Positions 1 through 16,877 of a DNA stretch of 64,000 nt are shown one piece after another (positions within the stretch are counted from its first letter, which is position 1; every line of letters begins with the position of its first letter). A program made the translations under genes and the position numbers. The stretch covers positions 1,910,201-1,974,200 of the forward strand of contig CAUJGJ010000313.1 of the NCBI GenBank assembly GCA_963170055.1, written 5' to 3'. The notes below the pieces were generated by a model. It was not told where the DNA came from. It worked only from the letters and a program-made list of their open reading frames with translations, and did not search any database. Source of the stretch: Halisarca cf. caerulea (taxonomy: Eukaryota > Porifera > Demospongiae > Chondrillida > Halisarcidae).

Positions 1-400
1 ACATGCATTTGCACACTTATCCTCTGCAAAAGCTATCTGGTTGCGTAATGGTAGCACTAAGTTCTGCTCTGTTCAAATCATCCATATACGTACATGTAAC
101 ATGTTACTAACCACATTCCTTATCATTTCCCATTGATTTCCTTGTTTGTCTATCTATGGTCTGTACATATGGTCGCATAACCTTAATTTTAATTTTTTAT
201 CTACCTAAGCATTACAGCTATGTATGTACACACATACGTATGTATGTCCCACTTTCCCGTGTTTGCCCCAATATACATGTTATGTCATTCATGTGTGTGT
301 GAGATTTGAGATCATAACCTAATGTCCATTTTATACAGGTGTCCAGATTGTCAAGTGTCCTGAATAGCAGGTTTCCCTGTTCCTCCTTCCCTTGCTTCAG
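1..400. other. Upstream intron or flank, no exon seen
   Basis: I see no convincing exon here. A stretch bounded by AG and GT at about 340-370 has no frame compatible with the exon that starts at 401, because the needed phase meets a stop. The first half of the phosphodiesterase gene must lie before the window or in exons I cannot recognise. Confidence 0.4.
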
Positions 401-5580
<5,180 letters not shown>

Positions 5581-6042
5581 GCAACTTTACATCAGCATGA
5601 GTGCTTGCACTTAATTACATGTGTATCTTTTTCAAGAATTAATGGCTGAATTTGTATTATAATTATACTGTATACTTTATACACAATCATATGTAACACT
5701 TTAAAGACATGCAACTGAACATTTGAGTTACACTTAAATATAGACTATAACATGCGTATACATACTCCAATCAATAATGAATGCATGCAGGCATAATTAT
5801 AATAGAATTAATTGAAATGTTAGTAGTATAATATTATATGACAATATATATATATAGATCTAGCTATATAGAAGTATATATGGTATAGGGGACACCACGC
5901 ATGCATATATACGTATATATACCTACATATATATAGTGGCATATCAGTTAATTGTGCATGTAGTCCTTATTCATATATTTTTGGATTATGTACATCATTG
6001 CATTGTTGCATTCATGAATGTATGGATGTGTGGACTATTGTG

Positions 6043-6100
<58 letters not shown>

Positions 6101-6360
6101 TGTGGGTGGGTGGGTGGGTGTGGATGTGTGTGGGTGTAGGTGCGGGCTGGCCGTGGCTTGCCAGCCATTTAATTCCTCGGCACCTATATATAGCTATATA
6201 TTCTGCATGCATGCAGTATATAATTGTACATGCTCTTCAGTTCGAAGTCTTATATTATGGAGATGGTTTGCATGCAGGCTCCAATATTAGAACTCTCAAT
6301 CGGCTGCAGTATGTATTTGTTACTTCTCCATATCGTTTTCAGGCCTAGCTGTTGTGTCCA

Positions 6361-6442
<82 letters not shown>

Positions 6443-6773
6443 TAGATAATAATATTGCAGAATACACGAAACATTAGCTAAACTAAAACCAATAAAGATT
6501 TACTACAAGAAACTAAAATTCAAGATCCTATAATACATGCAAATTACAGCTAAGTCAGAATCAACAATGTATCAGTTATAGTCAAAATCATCAATTGTGG
6601 AAGATTGCTACATAGTTCCCAGGATACTGCAGGGTATTGCCCCTCTGAACTGCTACGGAAAGCCGTTAACTTGAAGAAGGAATTGGTGTGAGAGGGCCTG
6701 AGCTACTTTTGAGGCACTGAGCTATCTCATTTAGGAAATAACGAGTATCAGAACCAAAGTTGCCAGATGTATA

Positions 6774-6852
<79 letters not shown>

Positions 6853-6868
6853 ATATATATATATATGA
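6361..6868. repeat. Two (TA)n tracts
   Basis: Pure AT dinucleotide runs at about 6361-6440 and 6781-6866, separated by 340 bp of unique AT-rich DNA. Confidence 0.97.
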
Positions 6869-7813
6869 GTTGGCCAGGCCTGACCAGCAAAATATATAAT
6901 AATATATATATATTATGCAAACTGTATTGCCAAGACACATAATCCACTACACATTTTAGGCTATTGGATGCTATGTTTTGTTAGTAATTACAGGGTTCTG
7001 CCTACACTGGTCGGAGGTGGCCAGGCCCGACCAGCAAAATTCTTGGCCGACCACCTCTAACTTTTAAAAGAACAGAGGAGTTGCATTACAGTACCGTGTT
7101 CCAACAATCAAGTCTTTCTCCAAACCTATTTTTTTGTATTTGAAACACTTGTTTAGTCTTATTTCTTCGGAAAAAACCTTTGCTGATGTGTTTGGTTGGA
7201 ATGGTACACTAAGAAGCAGGTTTTCAAATATTCCATACAAAATTCCTACTAATCTCGAGCTTGCGTCGCACAGACCTTATTCTTGCCTCCATTTTTTATT
7301 ATGACGTCACAAGGTCGACACTAAATTCCTACCAAAGGTAGCCATCTTTGGCCAATGATGTCATGTACTAAACCTGTGTTAGCTGTAAATAATAATGATT
7401 GGCCTAATTGATTACCACCTTAGAAGATTGTCTGGGCAGATCTTCGAACCCTGTATTATTATGAAATCCCCAAATTTACGTATGCAATGGAGCTACTGTA
7501 TAATACTGAATACTACTCAAGGCATGCCCTAGGGGCGCACTGAGAACTTCGAATTCGAACGGTCTTCAATTTTTGGCTTATAAAAAATTAATTGACATCC
7601 AGTATGCTATTTGCTTGCACAAGCAATTTAATGACTTCTTTAAACCGTATACCCTGCATATGGCCTTCTGCCTACTCATTGTATTTGCATGATTGAGTTC
7701 AAAGCTCAGTTACATGCAGCAACCAGTACCCAGCTGAGGTGGTCAGTCAGCAATTGATGCGGAACCCTTATGGTTGAGGTAAGCAGGCCGGGTGTCCAGC
7801 ATGCACATGCAGG

Positions 7814-7987
7814 TACAGTGGAACCTCTCTAAACCGAACCCTCTCTAATTAAACTGGATGTGTATTCAAGTCCTGCTCTCTATATTTGCTGTACATACAG
7901 AACCTCTCTAATCCGAAAACCTCTCTAAAAAAACTGAACCATTTCTTTGGTCCCAAAGGGTGTTCAGTTTAGAGAAGTTACACTGTA
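7814..7987. mobile_element. Short pogo/Tigger-like MITE
   Basis: Ends are TACAGTGGAACCTCTCTAAA and TTTAGAGAAGTTACACTGTA, an imperfect terminal inverted repeat bordered by TA. A sister copy lies at 16878-17042 and shares the interior, including CAAGTCCTGCTCTCTA and CATTTCTTTGGTCCC. No coding capacity. TA target sites and CAGTGRAACCTC ends suggest the Tc1/mariner-pogo superfamily, from recall of such ends. Confidence 0.8.
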
Positions 7988-8705
7988 TATCCTTGTTGGT
8001 CTATTTTATATAATGCTATAAATTAAATGTAGTCATTGAAATTATATAGGCATTTGACAATGATCAATAATCAACAACCGGCATTGCATGCTGCATGATC
8101 TTACAATTCAATTCACTGTATATGTATATATGTTACAGTACACATAAAGACGGGCCCCACTATATATTATAGTACTATTGGCATATACATATATAGCAGG
8201 AATGTGTATTCTGGATGGATATATAATATAATTTTTTAAGGAATAATAAATTATTCTACATACATATGTGCATGTGGATATATAATGTCATTGTTTTGCC
8301 TGCATGGTCCATGCAGAGCTAGGGCCAGTATTATAATTAATTAATTGCGATTAGCATGCATGCAGGGGACATATGCACGTATTATATACAGTATACAGGT
8401 ATTATGCATGCATGTAAATATTATTATATACCTAATATACAACAAACATCAGAATATGCTATATTATATATATATAGTGCATGTAATCATCTAAATTTTA
8501 ACTTCAGTATATATCATTGTAATAAAAAATTCACTAAAAAGTTAAAATCAAAACAATACAATAAAAAATTCACTAAAAAGTTCAATATCGAACAATACAA
8601 TAAAAATACATGTGTACACACAATAACAATAGAGTAATAGGAACTGGAGTCATCTTGTCACAGTAAGCAGTGTGTGTTCATGTTTGTATTTTGGACCTTC
8701 ATCGC

Positions 8706-11700
8706 TCATTCACTGCTCAAGTCATTAACTGTGACGCATTGCCATGGCAACCAATAACAGCATAATTTAGCAGTGTCCCTTTGTGAAACAACATTGATAA
8801 TTGGCAGAAGTGAGGAAGCAGTGGCCGCTGAACATGGTATGCTACACACCACTTGACTGTTGAGAGCGTAGACTATGTGAGGCGGAGTGGCATCCACAAG
8901 TGCCACGCCCACTACATCCTTTTCAGTACACAGAGAACAGAAATGTTCTTTCTGCTTCCTGCTTTCAAGTGAACAGCGGATGGAACCAGAATTTACATTA
9001 TATGCAACTGATGAATCCAGCTCGCCAATGAAGACAGAGTTTGGATAATCTTGGTCAGCAAACCCAATCAAAACAGTATCTGAAGACGTCAACTCACGCA
9101 GGCAGACGTTCAACATGAACTGGCCCTCAACTGGAGGTAAACTGAACTGAACCACCCCAATATTCTGTACTCTTCGTCCTGCGGAGTCTCCACTATAGCG
9201 AACCAGCTGCTCCAAGTAAGACACATGATGGGTCTTCCTCAAGCTGACTGTAGGGGGCACCTGGATGTCAGGCAATAAACTCTTGGAATAAAAGTCAACC
9301 TTCACTTTGTCGTCATAGAACAACCCTATGGCAGGGTAAACTTCCTCTGAAAATATGGGCATCTTAAACTGCACAAGCGCAGCACGATTGTAGGTAAAGT
9401 ACACAGTACAGAAACCTTTCTTCAAGTGTACATCCAATCCACATCCGATACGATCTCCGGCAAACATCTTACATGGCCCAACAGGGTTGCCTGTTCCATG
9501 CTCCTTGAACACCTTACCATTGGATTGGTAACCAAATGAAAGCTTGCTTCGTCCCGGGAATTTGTCCAAGCGATACATTGCAGGGACCAATCCCACAGCA
9601 ACGAGTGACTGTTTCCCAAACGGTATCAATTCCACTTCAAAGTAAGAGCATTCTTCTGAAAATGGCACGTTGGCAACAGCCAAACCCCCACACCATCGAT
9701 TCATGTCTGTGTACTGCAAATAAAGCCTGCCACAAAACACTGATGAGGTGATACGACTAAGTGCCTGCCAAGTTTCGAAAGGTGCAACATCACTGGTGGG
9801 CTGACTAGACGTATACAACTTCACTGCTTCTCCTTTAGTGCCCAAAGCAACAGTGGGGTAGAGAGCCACAGATGATGGCAGCATTACTGTAGTGTGTCCG
9901 ATGTTGATGCCATTTCGTGCAAAATAGACACAGACACTTCTGCAGCCTTCAGAGGCAGAGCAGGGTGACCTTCTTAGCCCCACACCAATGATGTCACCTC
10001 TGTGCAAAGAAGGCCCAAACACGCAAATTTCACAAGGCCTCAAATGTGTGCAAACTGTCAGCAATCCAGATGAACATGTATAGCCAATGGCCATTTCACA
10101 GGAATCAAAGGAAGCATTGACTTGATGATCCTCAACTGCAACTCCCAGTGTTATTTGGTTCTCCTCCGAACAGCTAAGGAGCTCAACTTCAACATAAGAC
10201 GTTTTACCTAGATCTCTGCTACTTGACAAATGATCCTCAGGAACAAGAGATGTTGATGCCTGAGCAATACAAGGCTGATCTGGGGACTCCAAGCACACAA
10301 CAGTTTGGTGGTTTGAGTAGAAGAATTTTGAGCATTTGGCCCAATTGACTACATCATTCTGTGTAGAAACCACATCTGATGGTGACTTCTTTGACCCAAC
10401 CTGTCTGATCCGAACTATGTCCCCTCTACCCTGCAAGCAAACAGTAGGATACACAGGCCCTGGGACATCATTGACAGAGAAGTCTGCATTAGTGCAGTGG
10501 CATATCAGCTGACCATTCTTGAAGAAGTCCACAGACGAGAGTTTACGACTTTGGGATGCATACAGGACCAAGCAGCCTACAGTGTCTCCAATGCCAAAGA
10601 CTTCTGCTTGTGCAGTAGCACCCCCAATGGTGGCAACATATCCCTTAGAATGGTACATAACTGAAAGGGAAGAGTCTTGAAGGGTCATTACTGGGTTGGT
10701 CAATTCAGCACACAGGCCAACTCCTATAGCTGGATCTTGACTGCAAGTGACGATCTCTACTTCAATAAAATTGCGGCAATCAGAAAGTGGAGTACTTGCT
10801 TGAAGAATTCCCTCCAGACCTTCCACTGATGAAGAATACTGAAATTTGTTCACGGCAAGAGGTTTGATCCCAGAGAGGAGTCTCCAAGTGCTGTTCAGTC
10901 CTTTCCATCCAAATATGGCCTTTAAGTTGACCTGCAGAACAACACTGCTCTGTAAAATCACCAATGGGTACAAAAGACGCTGTGTTGGCAGGACACTGTG
11001 GGCTACTATGTGACCATTGTGAGTGAAGTAGATGACACGTTCTGAAGACAATGTCGTCAAACCACAACCCACAGTGTCACCCAGCGCTAAACGAGGGAGG
11101 GAATCAACCATGTCTTGCAGACGCCATTTTCCATGTATTCTTCCTTCACTTTGAAAGGAAATGAACTCAGCTCCTTTGGAACGCTTCAACTGGTACTGGC
11201 CCTTTGTAGGATCATTGGTGAGACTGAGGTCATGCGTACCCATGCCTATGTCCAACTTCATCGTGCTGCGTGCCACAACAACAGTCACTTCAAAGTAATC
11301 ACCAAACTCAGTGGTTAACGGATGAGCTCCCAAAGCATAGGACAGTTTTGAAACTTCGCCATCTTCATCAGCAGTGAGGTTGTTGCCTCTGTAACATATC
11401 ATATTCTTGGATTTACCCCACCCTTGTCCAGCTGGGGAGATGGGGGGCCAGACACTGGGACAATCAACTGCAGCATACATTTCTTGATCTGATGTAGACT
11501 GAATTACACGGTGATAGCGGATGAAATCAGATGATATTGGATGCCAGTACACCAACTGGTTGCCCACACATACAAAGAACAGGCTGCTTTGCTTGGCCTT
11601 ACGGATCCCAATCCCAATAGCATGCGATTCCTGTTTGGTGAATGGGATTTCTACACTGGTCTCAGCACCATCACACCATACCGTATGCTTCAAAAAATCT

Positions 11701-14462
11701 ACCAGAAATGAAAAGTCAGATGACATTCGTGTGACTGGGCTTGTTGAAGACAGAATGTATCCAGCAATAAACAAGTGTTCCTTGCCAGTGTCTGGAGTCA
11801 CAATAAAGTAATCCCCTTCACTCGGGCTGTACGTGAAGCACGACATATGGTAGGAACTCGGTTTTAAAGTGACTCCTTTTGAGGGTGCCAGAGCTTGTTG
11901 TGTGGGGGCTGGGATCGTATACAGGGAGGTTAGAATAGACTCTGACACAGAACAGTGCCAACAGTAGGCAAAAGGAGAGAGCTTCAAGTGTGGTGGCATG
12001 GTGGGCTGCATTACCTCAACTACTGATCCCACACTGTTCAGCCCTATAGTAGGATAGTAGCCGGGCAGAGGAAAGAACGACAGTTTTCTTGCAATAAGTT
12101 TGCCATTGACAGTAAAGTAAACCTCAACAACACCCGGAAACTCTTCTGGAGGAAATACTGCCCCACATCCAATAACTGTGGATTTGTATGGACAGGGTGG
12201 CATAATATGCTCCATCACCTTGGGTCCATGAAACAACTGTCCGTCATCAATGTGGAGACCTATTGACCCTGGTCCCCATCCCGGTTGCCACTCAAGAGGA
12301 TAGTTCATGTGTGCAAGACCAACACCGATGTACCCTTCTTCTCCTGGTGAGACAACAGTGACTTCAAAATAGGAACGCGAAGGTGAGAGGGGAATGGCCG
12401 ACTGCACAACACCCATTTGCTCTTGCCCACCACTGCCAATATATTCAAAGATGTGCTCTATTTGAGATCTTACAAACTTCGAGCTGCGACACATGCCTAG
12501 ACCGTGGTGTGTCCTTGGCGGCCATGATAATGGGTACCTGGCAACCACCTGCATAGTGCAACTTGCAGGGAGTATCCTGATGCAAGGAAATACATCTGGC
12601 AAGTGACACACTTGAATGCGCCCCACTTCAACATGCTGAAAAGTAACAAAAATATCAGCTTTGTGAGTATCTGCTGAGTAGAAATCCACTCCCATTCCAA
12701 CAAGGACAAACGTCTCCCCTTCCAAATTCAATGGGTTTACTGCAAGCACTTGAACAATCTTTGGTCCTCTTCTGAACTCACCCATGTGGGGGAAGAACGA
12801 AAATGCACTTTCTTCATTCCCGACAGATGGAAGCAATGACAGGGACAATGACTTGAGATCACTGCATCTGACTTCAAAATAAGATGATCGGGGAGTGAGG
12901 AGGCGATCTGAGGACAATACGGCCATTTTGCTTGAATCCACTACATTGACAACACAGGAGTCGCCTACAGTTGCATTTCGTACATGCGACCAAGTCACTT
13001 GCTGATGTGCATAGCAGAGATCCAGATTCCGGTGGCCCTGGGGTACGCCATGCCTGGAGAAGTATGCCTGTCTGTTCACACCAATTGAATAAATAAGCGT
13101 AAACTTGGCAGAACATCCTGACACACCCACTGCAGGGAACACACCTCCAGCAGGGATGGGAAATGTGGCACGACAGAGAATTCTATTGTTCCTGTAAATG
13201 GCGACCGAACTGTTAGAAGTTGGTCTGTATGTGTTGTGGTCCTCATCGTGATACTGGGGCTTCTCCAGTGAATGGCGATCAAACTCAATTCCAATGATGT
13301 CTCCTGTAGAAGGACTGCACTCGGTCTTGATAACCAACTGTCCATTTACAAAAAGACCAAAGTTAGGCTGATAACCAAGAGAGCCCTCCACATCCCCTGG
13401 AGAATGATCACAGTTGTACTTTCTATCAACCACGCCTATTCTCACCGTGGATTCCTTTGAATACTCATCCAGAGCCACTTCAAAATAGTTCATCTTTGCT
13501 GAAAGTGAGTGACATGAAACAAGAGACCCATGCTCTACCGATCCAGATTTGTGAGAATAGTGAAAAGAATACCATCCTTGTCTTGAACAACCAACATGTT
13601 CAACATTACTTTGCACTGCAAAGTCGCCACCTAAGAACATTTGTTCATGTACACACACCACATCAGACATGAGTTGGTCCTCTAAGACAGGTTGAAGGTC
13701 AGGATCAGTAGTTATGGTGGACGAAAGGAGTTGCATGGTAGTACCAGTGAGAGGTGACGCAAAAGAGCCCCTGGCACCTATTGAGGTACCCCTGATCAGG
13801 TCCGCAGGGATAGAACTAAGAGATCGAAATACACTCATTTCCCTCACCATCTTAGGAAGCTTTGGTATGTCAGCATGAAGCCTGATTCTCTCTCCAAAGC
13901 TCATTAAACCCGCAACAGCGAAAAAACCATCTTTTGGTAATTCAGTGATGACACGATAAAGTTCAGATCCATTTTTAGCAAAAATGAGCACAACCATTTG
14001 CTCTTCATGAGGATGCTCATGGAGTGAGCACGACAAGACATCATCAACCTCGCACAACGAGGATACTGAATGGATTTTCTGTCCATCATATTCCAAGTGG
14101 TCCAGGAGTAATCCCTCATCGGCATGGAAACCAGCAGAACCATGGTGCCAACCAGGCAAACTTGACGTCGAATACGAAGAGACGCAGACGCCAAGTGCAA
14201 TGTATCCCTTTTCCCCCAGGCTTTCAATGGTCAGCCCAAAGGCCTGGTGGAACCCAACTGTTTCCAGTGGTAGGTTGGACCGTATAGTAGCTGTGTGGTA
14301 GATAGACTCCCCTCCACCTCCTATATACTCCACCACATCATCCCCGCTGTGGTGCAACAAGATGGGGTTATTCACAGACCAGTGCTGATCAAATACATCC
14401 ACCTGCTTTTTGCCAACTGTAGCAGGTTTCTCACCAGACTTGGCTGCCGGGGCTATTGGCAT
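8706..14462 (-). CDS. Giant intronless multi-SPRY repeat protein
   Basis: A single uninterrupted frame codes for 1918 residues. It is built from about ten divergent repeats of roughly 190 residues, each with a strand like SYFEVTV, EGYIGVGL or NYFEVAL, then a GS(I/A)G(F/L)H or GYQSNG segment and an FxVNGxL or YFTHNGHI strand, the signature of SPRY/B30.2 beta-sandwiches. The clearest repeats start near residues 35, 670 and 1590; several others lack the PGW or GxH motifs. Many begin with (Y/F)(Y/I)(S/G)G-like segments, as in SPRYD3-type tandem SPRY proteins, the closest relatives I can suggest. No signal peptide, membrane span or other domain is seen, so a cytosolic scaffold is likely. SPRY domains usually bind peptides. 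The start ATG (MPIAPAAKSGEK) lies 18 nt after a possible acceptor (TTTGTAG). Confidence 0.85.
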   Translation of the reverse strand: MPIAPAAKSGEKPATVGKKQVDVFDQHWSVNNPILLHHSGDDVVEYIGGGGESIYHTATIRSNLPLETVGFHQAFGLTIESLGEKGYIALGVCVSSYSTSSLPGWHHGSAGFHADEGLLLDHLEYDGQKIHSVSSLCEVDDVLSCSLHEHPHEEQMVVLIFAKNGSELYRVITELPKDGFFAVAGLMSFGERIRLHADIPKLPKMVREMSVFRSLSSIPADLIRGTSIGARGSFASPLTGTTMQLLSSTITTDPDLQPVLEDQLMSDVVCVHEQMFLGGDFAVQSNVEHVGCSRQGWYSFHYSHKSGSVEHGSLVSCHSLSAKMNYFEVALDEYSKESTVRIGVVDRKYNCDHSPGDVEGSLGYQPNFGLFVNGQLVIKTECSPSTGDIIGIEFDRHSLEKPQYHDEDHNTYRPTSNSSVAIYRNNRILCRATFPIPAGGVFPAVGVSGCSAKFTLIYSIGVNRQAYFSRHGVPQGHRNLDLCYAHQQVTWSHVRNATVGDSCVVNVVDSSKMAVLSSDRLLTPRSSYFEVRCSDLKSLSLSLLPSVGNEESAFSFFPHMGEFRRGPKIVQVLAVNPLNLEGETFVLVGMGVDFYSADTHKADIFVTFQHVEVGRIQVCHLPDVFPCIRILPASCTMQVVARYPLSWPPRTHHGLGMCRSSKFVRSQIEHIFEYIGSGGQEQMGVVQSAIPLSPSRSYFEVTVVSPGEEGYIGVGLAHMNYPLEWQPGWGPGSIGLHIDDGQLFHGPKVMEHIMPPCPYKSTVIGCGAVFPPEEFPGVVEVYFTVNGKLIARKLSFFPLPGYYPTIGLNSVGSVVEVMQPTMPPHLKLSPFAYCWHCSVSESILTSLYTIPAPTQQALAPSKGVTLKPSSYHMSCFTYSPSEGDYFIVTPDTGKEHLFIAGYILSSTSPVTRMSSDFSFLVDFLKHTVWCDGAETSVEIPFTKQESHAIGIGIRKAKQSSLFFVCVGNQLVYWHPISSDFIRYHRVIQSTSDQEMYAAVDCPSVWPPISPAGQGWGKSKNMICYRGNNLTADEDGEVSKLSYALGAHPLTTEFGDYFEVTVVVARSTMKLDIGMGTHDLSLTNDPTKGQYQLKRSKGAEFISFQSEGRIHGKWRLQDMVDSLPRLALGDTVGCGLTTLSSERVIYFTHNGHIVAHSVLPTQRLLYPLVILQSSVVLQVNLKAIFGWKGLNSTWRLLSGIKPLAVNKFQYSSSVEGLEGILQASTPLSDCRNFIEVEIVTCSQDPAIGVGLCAELTNPVMTLQDSSLSVMYHSKGYVATIGGATAQAEVFGIGDTVGCLVLYASQSRKLSSVDFFKNGQLICHCTNADFSVNDVPGPVYPTVCLQGRGDIVRIRQVGSKKSPSDVVSTQNDVVNWAKCSKFFYSNHQTVVCLESPDQPCIAQASTSLVPEDHLSSSRDLGKTSYVEVELLSCSEENQITLGVAVEDHQVNASFDSCEMAIGYTCSSGLLTVCTHLRPCEICVFGPSLHRGDIIGVGLRRSPCSASEGCRSVCVYFARNGINIGHTTVMLPSSVALYPTVALGTKGEAVKLYTSSQPTSDVAPFETWQALSRITSSVFCGRLYLQYTDMNRWCGGLAVANVPFSEECSYFEVELIPFGKQSLVAVGLVPAMYRLDKFPGRSKLSFGYQSNGKVFKEHGTGNPVGPCKMFAGDRIGCGLDVHLKKGFCTVYFTYNRAALVQFKMPIFSEEVYPAIGLFYDDKVKVDFYSKSLLPDIQVPPTVSLRKTHHVSYLEQLVRYSGDSAGRRVQNIGVVQFSLPPVEGQFMLNVCLRELTSSDTVLIGFADQDYPNSVFIGELDSSVAYNVNSGSIRCSLESRKQKEHFCSLCTEKDVVGVALVDATPPHIVYALNSQVVCSIPCSAATASSLLPIINVVSQRDTAKLCCYWLPWQCVTVNDLSSE

Positions 14463-14738
14463 GTCTGCAGTTCAGCCCACCTACAAAGTAGGTGACACAA
14501 ACATGTCAATTGTGGTACACTTCTTTCAATCATACACACAATAATGAATAATGTATTGACCTACCCACAACAATACTGAATACATACACACATACGTAAG
14601 TATATAATATGTACATATTATAACATGTGTTTACACTACGTACAACAATATTGAATACACACATACTGCAGTGTTCTCCCCAGAAATATTTTAAGGCATA
14701 TTGAAATTCATGCAACCTTGAGTGTACATATTATCAGG

Positions 14739-14818
14739 GGCGGATGTCAAGGGAAAAGGTTCCCAAGTTGCTGGTTGAACTAAACAGGTGTTAACCAGGC
14801 AACTTGGGACCTTTTTTT
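14739..14818. repeat. Imperfect hairpin, hAT-like end
   Basis: GGTTCCCAAGTTGCTGGTT and its near complement AACCAGGCAACTTGGGACC form a hairpin of about 19 bp arms. It is preceded by CAGGGGCGGAT, a sequence resembling hAT-type transposon ends seen elsewhere in the window. Confidence 0.5.
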
Positions 14819-15072
14819 AGTGAATGACTATTAGAATTTATATATATATCCTCCTTTAGGTGACTGGTGGGTGAGCTGGGGCTTTCCTGTCCACCTAAAT
14901 CACTGTATACTTCTTGTTCCAGCAGATTCACGACTTCTGTTTCCTGTTCTAATGCCTTCTTTTTGTCTAAAATTGCAGTCAACTTAGCTTCCACTCTTCC
15001 ACTAAACATGGGATGGTTCAGTTCAGCGATCAAATTATGTTTATCCTTAAGATGGTACGCTTGCGACGCCAA
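14791..15072 (-). CDS. Short unknown open frame, coiled-coil-like
   Basis: 93 codons from a TTG, with an in-frame TGA just upstream, so any true start would be internal or supplied by splicing. The segment DKHNLIAELNHPMFSGRV, then KLTAILDKKKALEQETEVVN, is charged and helical, as in coiled-coil or adaptor proteins. The tail after the Pro/Ser stretch looks non-coding and runs into the hairpin at 14739-14818. I do not recognise a family. It lies inside the proposed 5'-UTR intron of the SPRY gene, on the same strand, and could be an alternative exon, a small gene or a relic. Confidence 0.3.
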   Translation of the reverse strand: MASQAYHLKDKHNLIAELNHPMFSGRVEAKLTAILDKKKALEQETEVVNLLEQEVYSDLGGQESPSSPTSHLKEDIYINSNSHSLKKGPKLPG

Positions 15073-15912
15073 TCGAGCACAAAATCACCTGCTGTCGCAC
15101 CATAGATACTCTAACCGGATGTTATTTTAGTTTAAGTTTGGGCATTTGCATGATTTGTTCTCCTAAAAAATACTCTAAAGGCCCATAGATGTACACTTCT
15201 GTAAAAACTAGGAAGAAGATACCTGGGGAGAGCACTGCATACTGTATGTATGATGCGTGGACACTACCTAAATCAATACACACACGCATACATAATGTAT
15301 TGATCAGCGTTGTAGTGTGGACAATCAGTAAGTGTAGACAACTGCAATTAGGTACACATTTGCAAGTAATGATAATGCAACTGTAAACGCATAGTTTCAG
15401 ACTCAAGAGTAGTTGCAAGGGATATTGACATGCTTATGGAGTTTGAATCTCATTTACACAACTACCACACAACTACAGTAACAGCCACTACACTTCAGTG
15501 ACGGGTATTGATAAACGCCCACCAAGACCAAAACAAATGGCCAGACTACATTTCCTGTGACAGGACATTCACTTAAACTGTAGGCAAAGGAGTCAAGGAA
15601 CACTTGCAAATCCATCTGCACCAACAACACTGTGGCACAGATTGCTGAAAGCCGTATAGACTTCTGACTGACATTATTTTTGATCACATGTGCATGTTGT
15701 TTTTAGACACTAACTTACAAGTGCGTATGCTTTCCTTGCTGTTGCAATTAATATTTACTGTCACGTATGTTCATATGACAAGATTAACACCACTATACAG
15801 GATGTGTACATACGTACATGTACGTACGTATTGGGGTGCATTGCTGGCGAATCAACGAATGTACACATGTGCGTGTATGTGTATGGTGTGTGGAACGAGG
15901 TGGGTACTCACT

Positions 15913-16200
15913 GAGTGTTTGAGCAGATTGCTGGCGGTCGGCGTTCCCACACGCGAGAAACGTGACTCGATCGTGTCACACACAGCAAACGGTACAATCA
16001 CGCCAGCTCCAATATATCGTACACTCTATCTCGATCCTCAACTCGATCTTAGCCTGAGACACTATACCCGAAAAAGAACAGATAAATACCTACGTGAACT
16101 TCACAAACACTTACGCAGACTTACAGTAAGGTTAAGGTTACAGGTCTTGTCAAAGTTCAAAAAAACTTGAGAGACACACAGCGTATGGCTACCAGGACAA
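15913..16200 (-). promoter_or_regulatory. CpG-rich leader/promoter candidate
   Basis: CpG dinucleotides are much denser here than around it, with TCGATCGAG-like words, and the stretch is open to a good minus-strand donor at 15911. I see no ATG in the minus-strand leader. It is the best candidate for the transcription start of the SPRY gene. Confidence 0.35.
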
Positions 16201-16311
16201 GCCTCGCGCTCGATCCTCGGCTTGAGGACTACCCTTCCTTAAAAATTAATTAATGCTGGTCACACCCATTTACACACTACGAATACTACATGCAACTATA
16301 ATAATCATGGT

Positions 16312-16721
16312 TAGGCATGAGCCAATTATGCGCACATAATTTCATGAATAATAGGCACCTCTGTGAATCAGGAATAATTTGCAAATAATAGGGAACATTC
16401 TAAAATTTGTAGCACAAAATGGCCAATCAGGCCAACATGGAGCGCGTTTCCTTCCCCTTTAAATGGCTGTTTCATTTCACAGTAGGGACAATTCATACTG
16501 CAGTGAGTATAAATAATGTTGAGTCTTCTGTCTAAGCTGTCACAATCATGATTCTTTACAAGTGGGAAATTTTACCGATAAAGCTACAGTACATAGAACG
16601 TCATGTAAGGAAGGCATTGCAGCTGAATAATAGGGTGTGCATTTGAGAATAATAGGCGGAGTTTGGACGAATAATTGAATAAAATAATAGGTGGTACTTG
16701 GTGAATAATTGGCTCATGCCT
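16312..16721. mobile_element. hAT-like MITE, 410 bp
   Basis: Terminal inverted repeats TAGGCATGAGCCAATTAT and ATAATTGGCTCATGCCTA are essentially perfect. Flanks ATCATGGT and ATTATGGT form an 8-bp target duplication with one mismatch, the hAT length. Subterminal GAATAATAGG words recur on both sides. No coding frame. Confidence 0.8.
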
Positions 16722-16877
16722 AATTATGGTGTAGTATCTATTTATATATATAAGCTATTACATGTATTAAGTGCTGATGATTATTACTAATATAAAATGG
16801 GTAGGTCCTTATAGTGCTACATGCATAAGCATAACCTCTAGATTTTTTTTAATATATACTCTATATGGAATTACATA

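Larger units (their letters stand above)
5581..8705. other. Intergenic, repeat-rich, no gene seen
   Basis: AT-rich DNA between the phosphodiesterase stop and the SPRY gene stop. It holds the second copy of the TG block, two long (TA)n tracts, a repeated GGCCAGGCC-GACCAGCAAAAT element (6870-6897 and 7016-7042), a short inverted-repeat transposon at 7814-7987 and a twofold 55-bp repeat at about 8519-8610. No coding-like open frame is present. Confidence 0.6.
14480..15912 (-). other. Possible 5'-UTR intron of the SPRY gene
   Basis: On the minus strand a strong donor (GTGAGTACCC) sits at 15911-15902. A pyrimidine-poor acceptor TACTTTGTAG ends at 14481, just before the SPRY start codon. Splicing would join a CpG-rich leader at about 15913-16100 to the coding exon. 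This is inferred from splice signals only. Confidence 0.4.

Noticed and set aside
340..371. Mini-exon before the first phosphodiesterase exon
   Set aside because: The phase needed to join 401 contains a stop codon.
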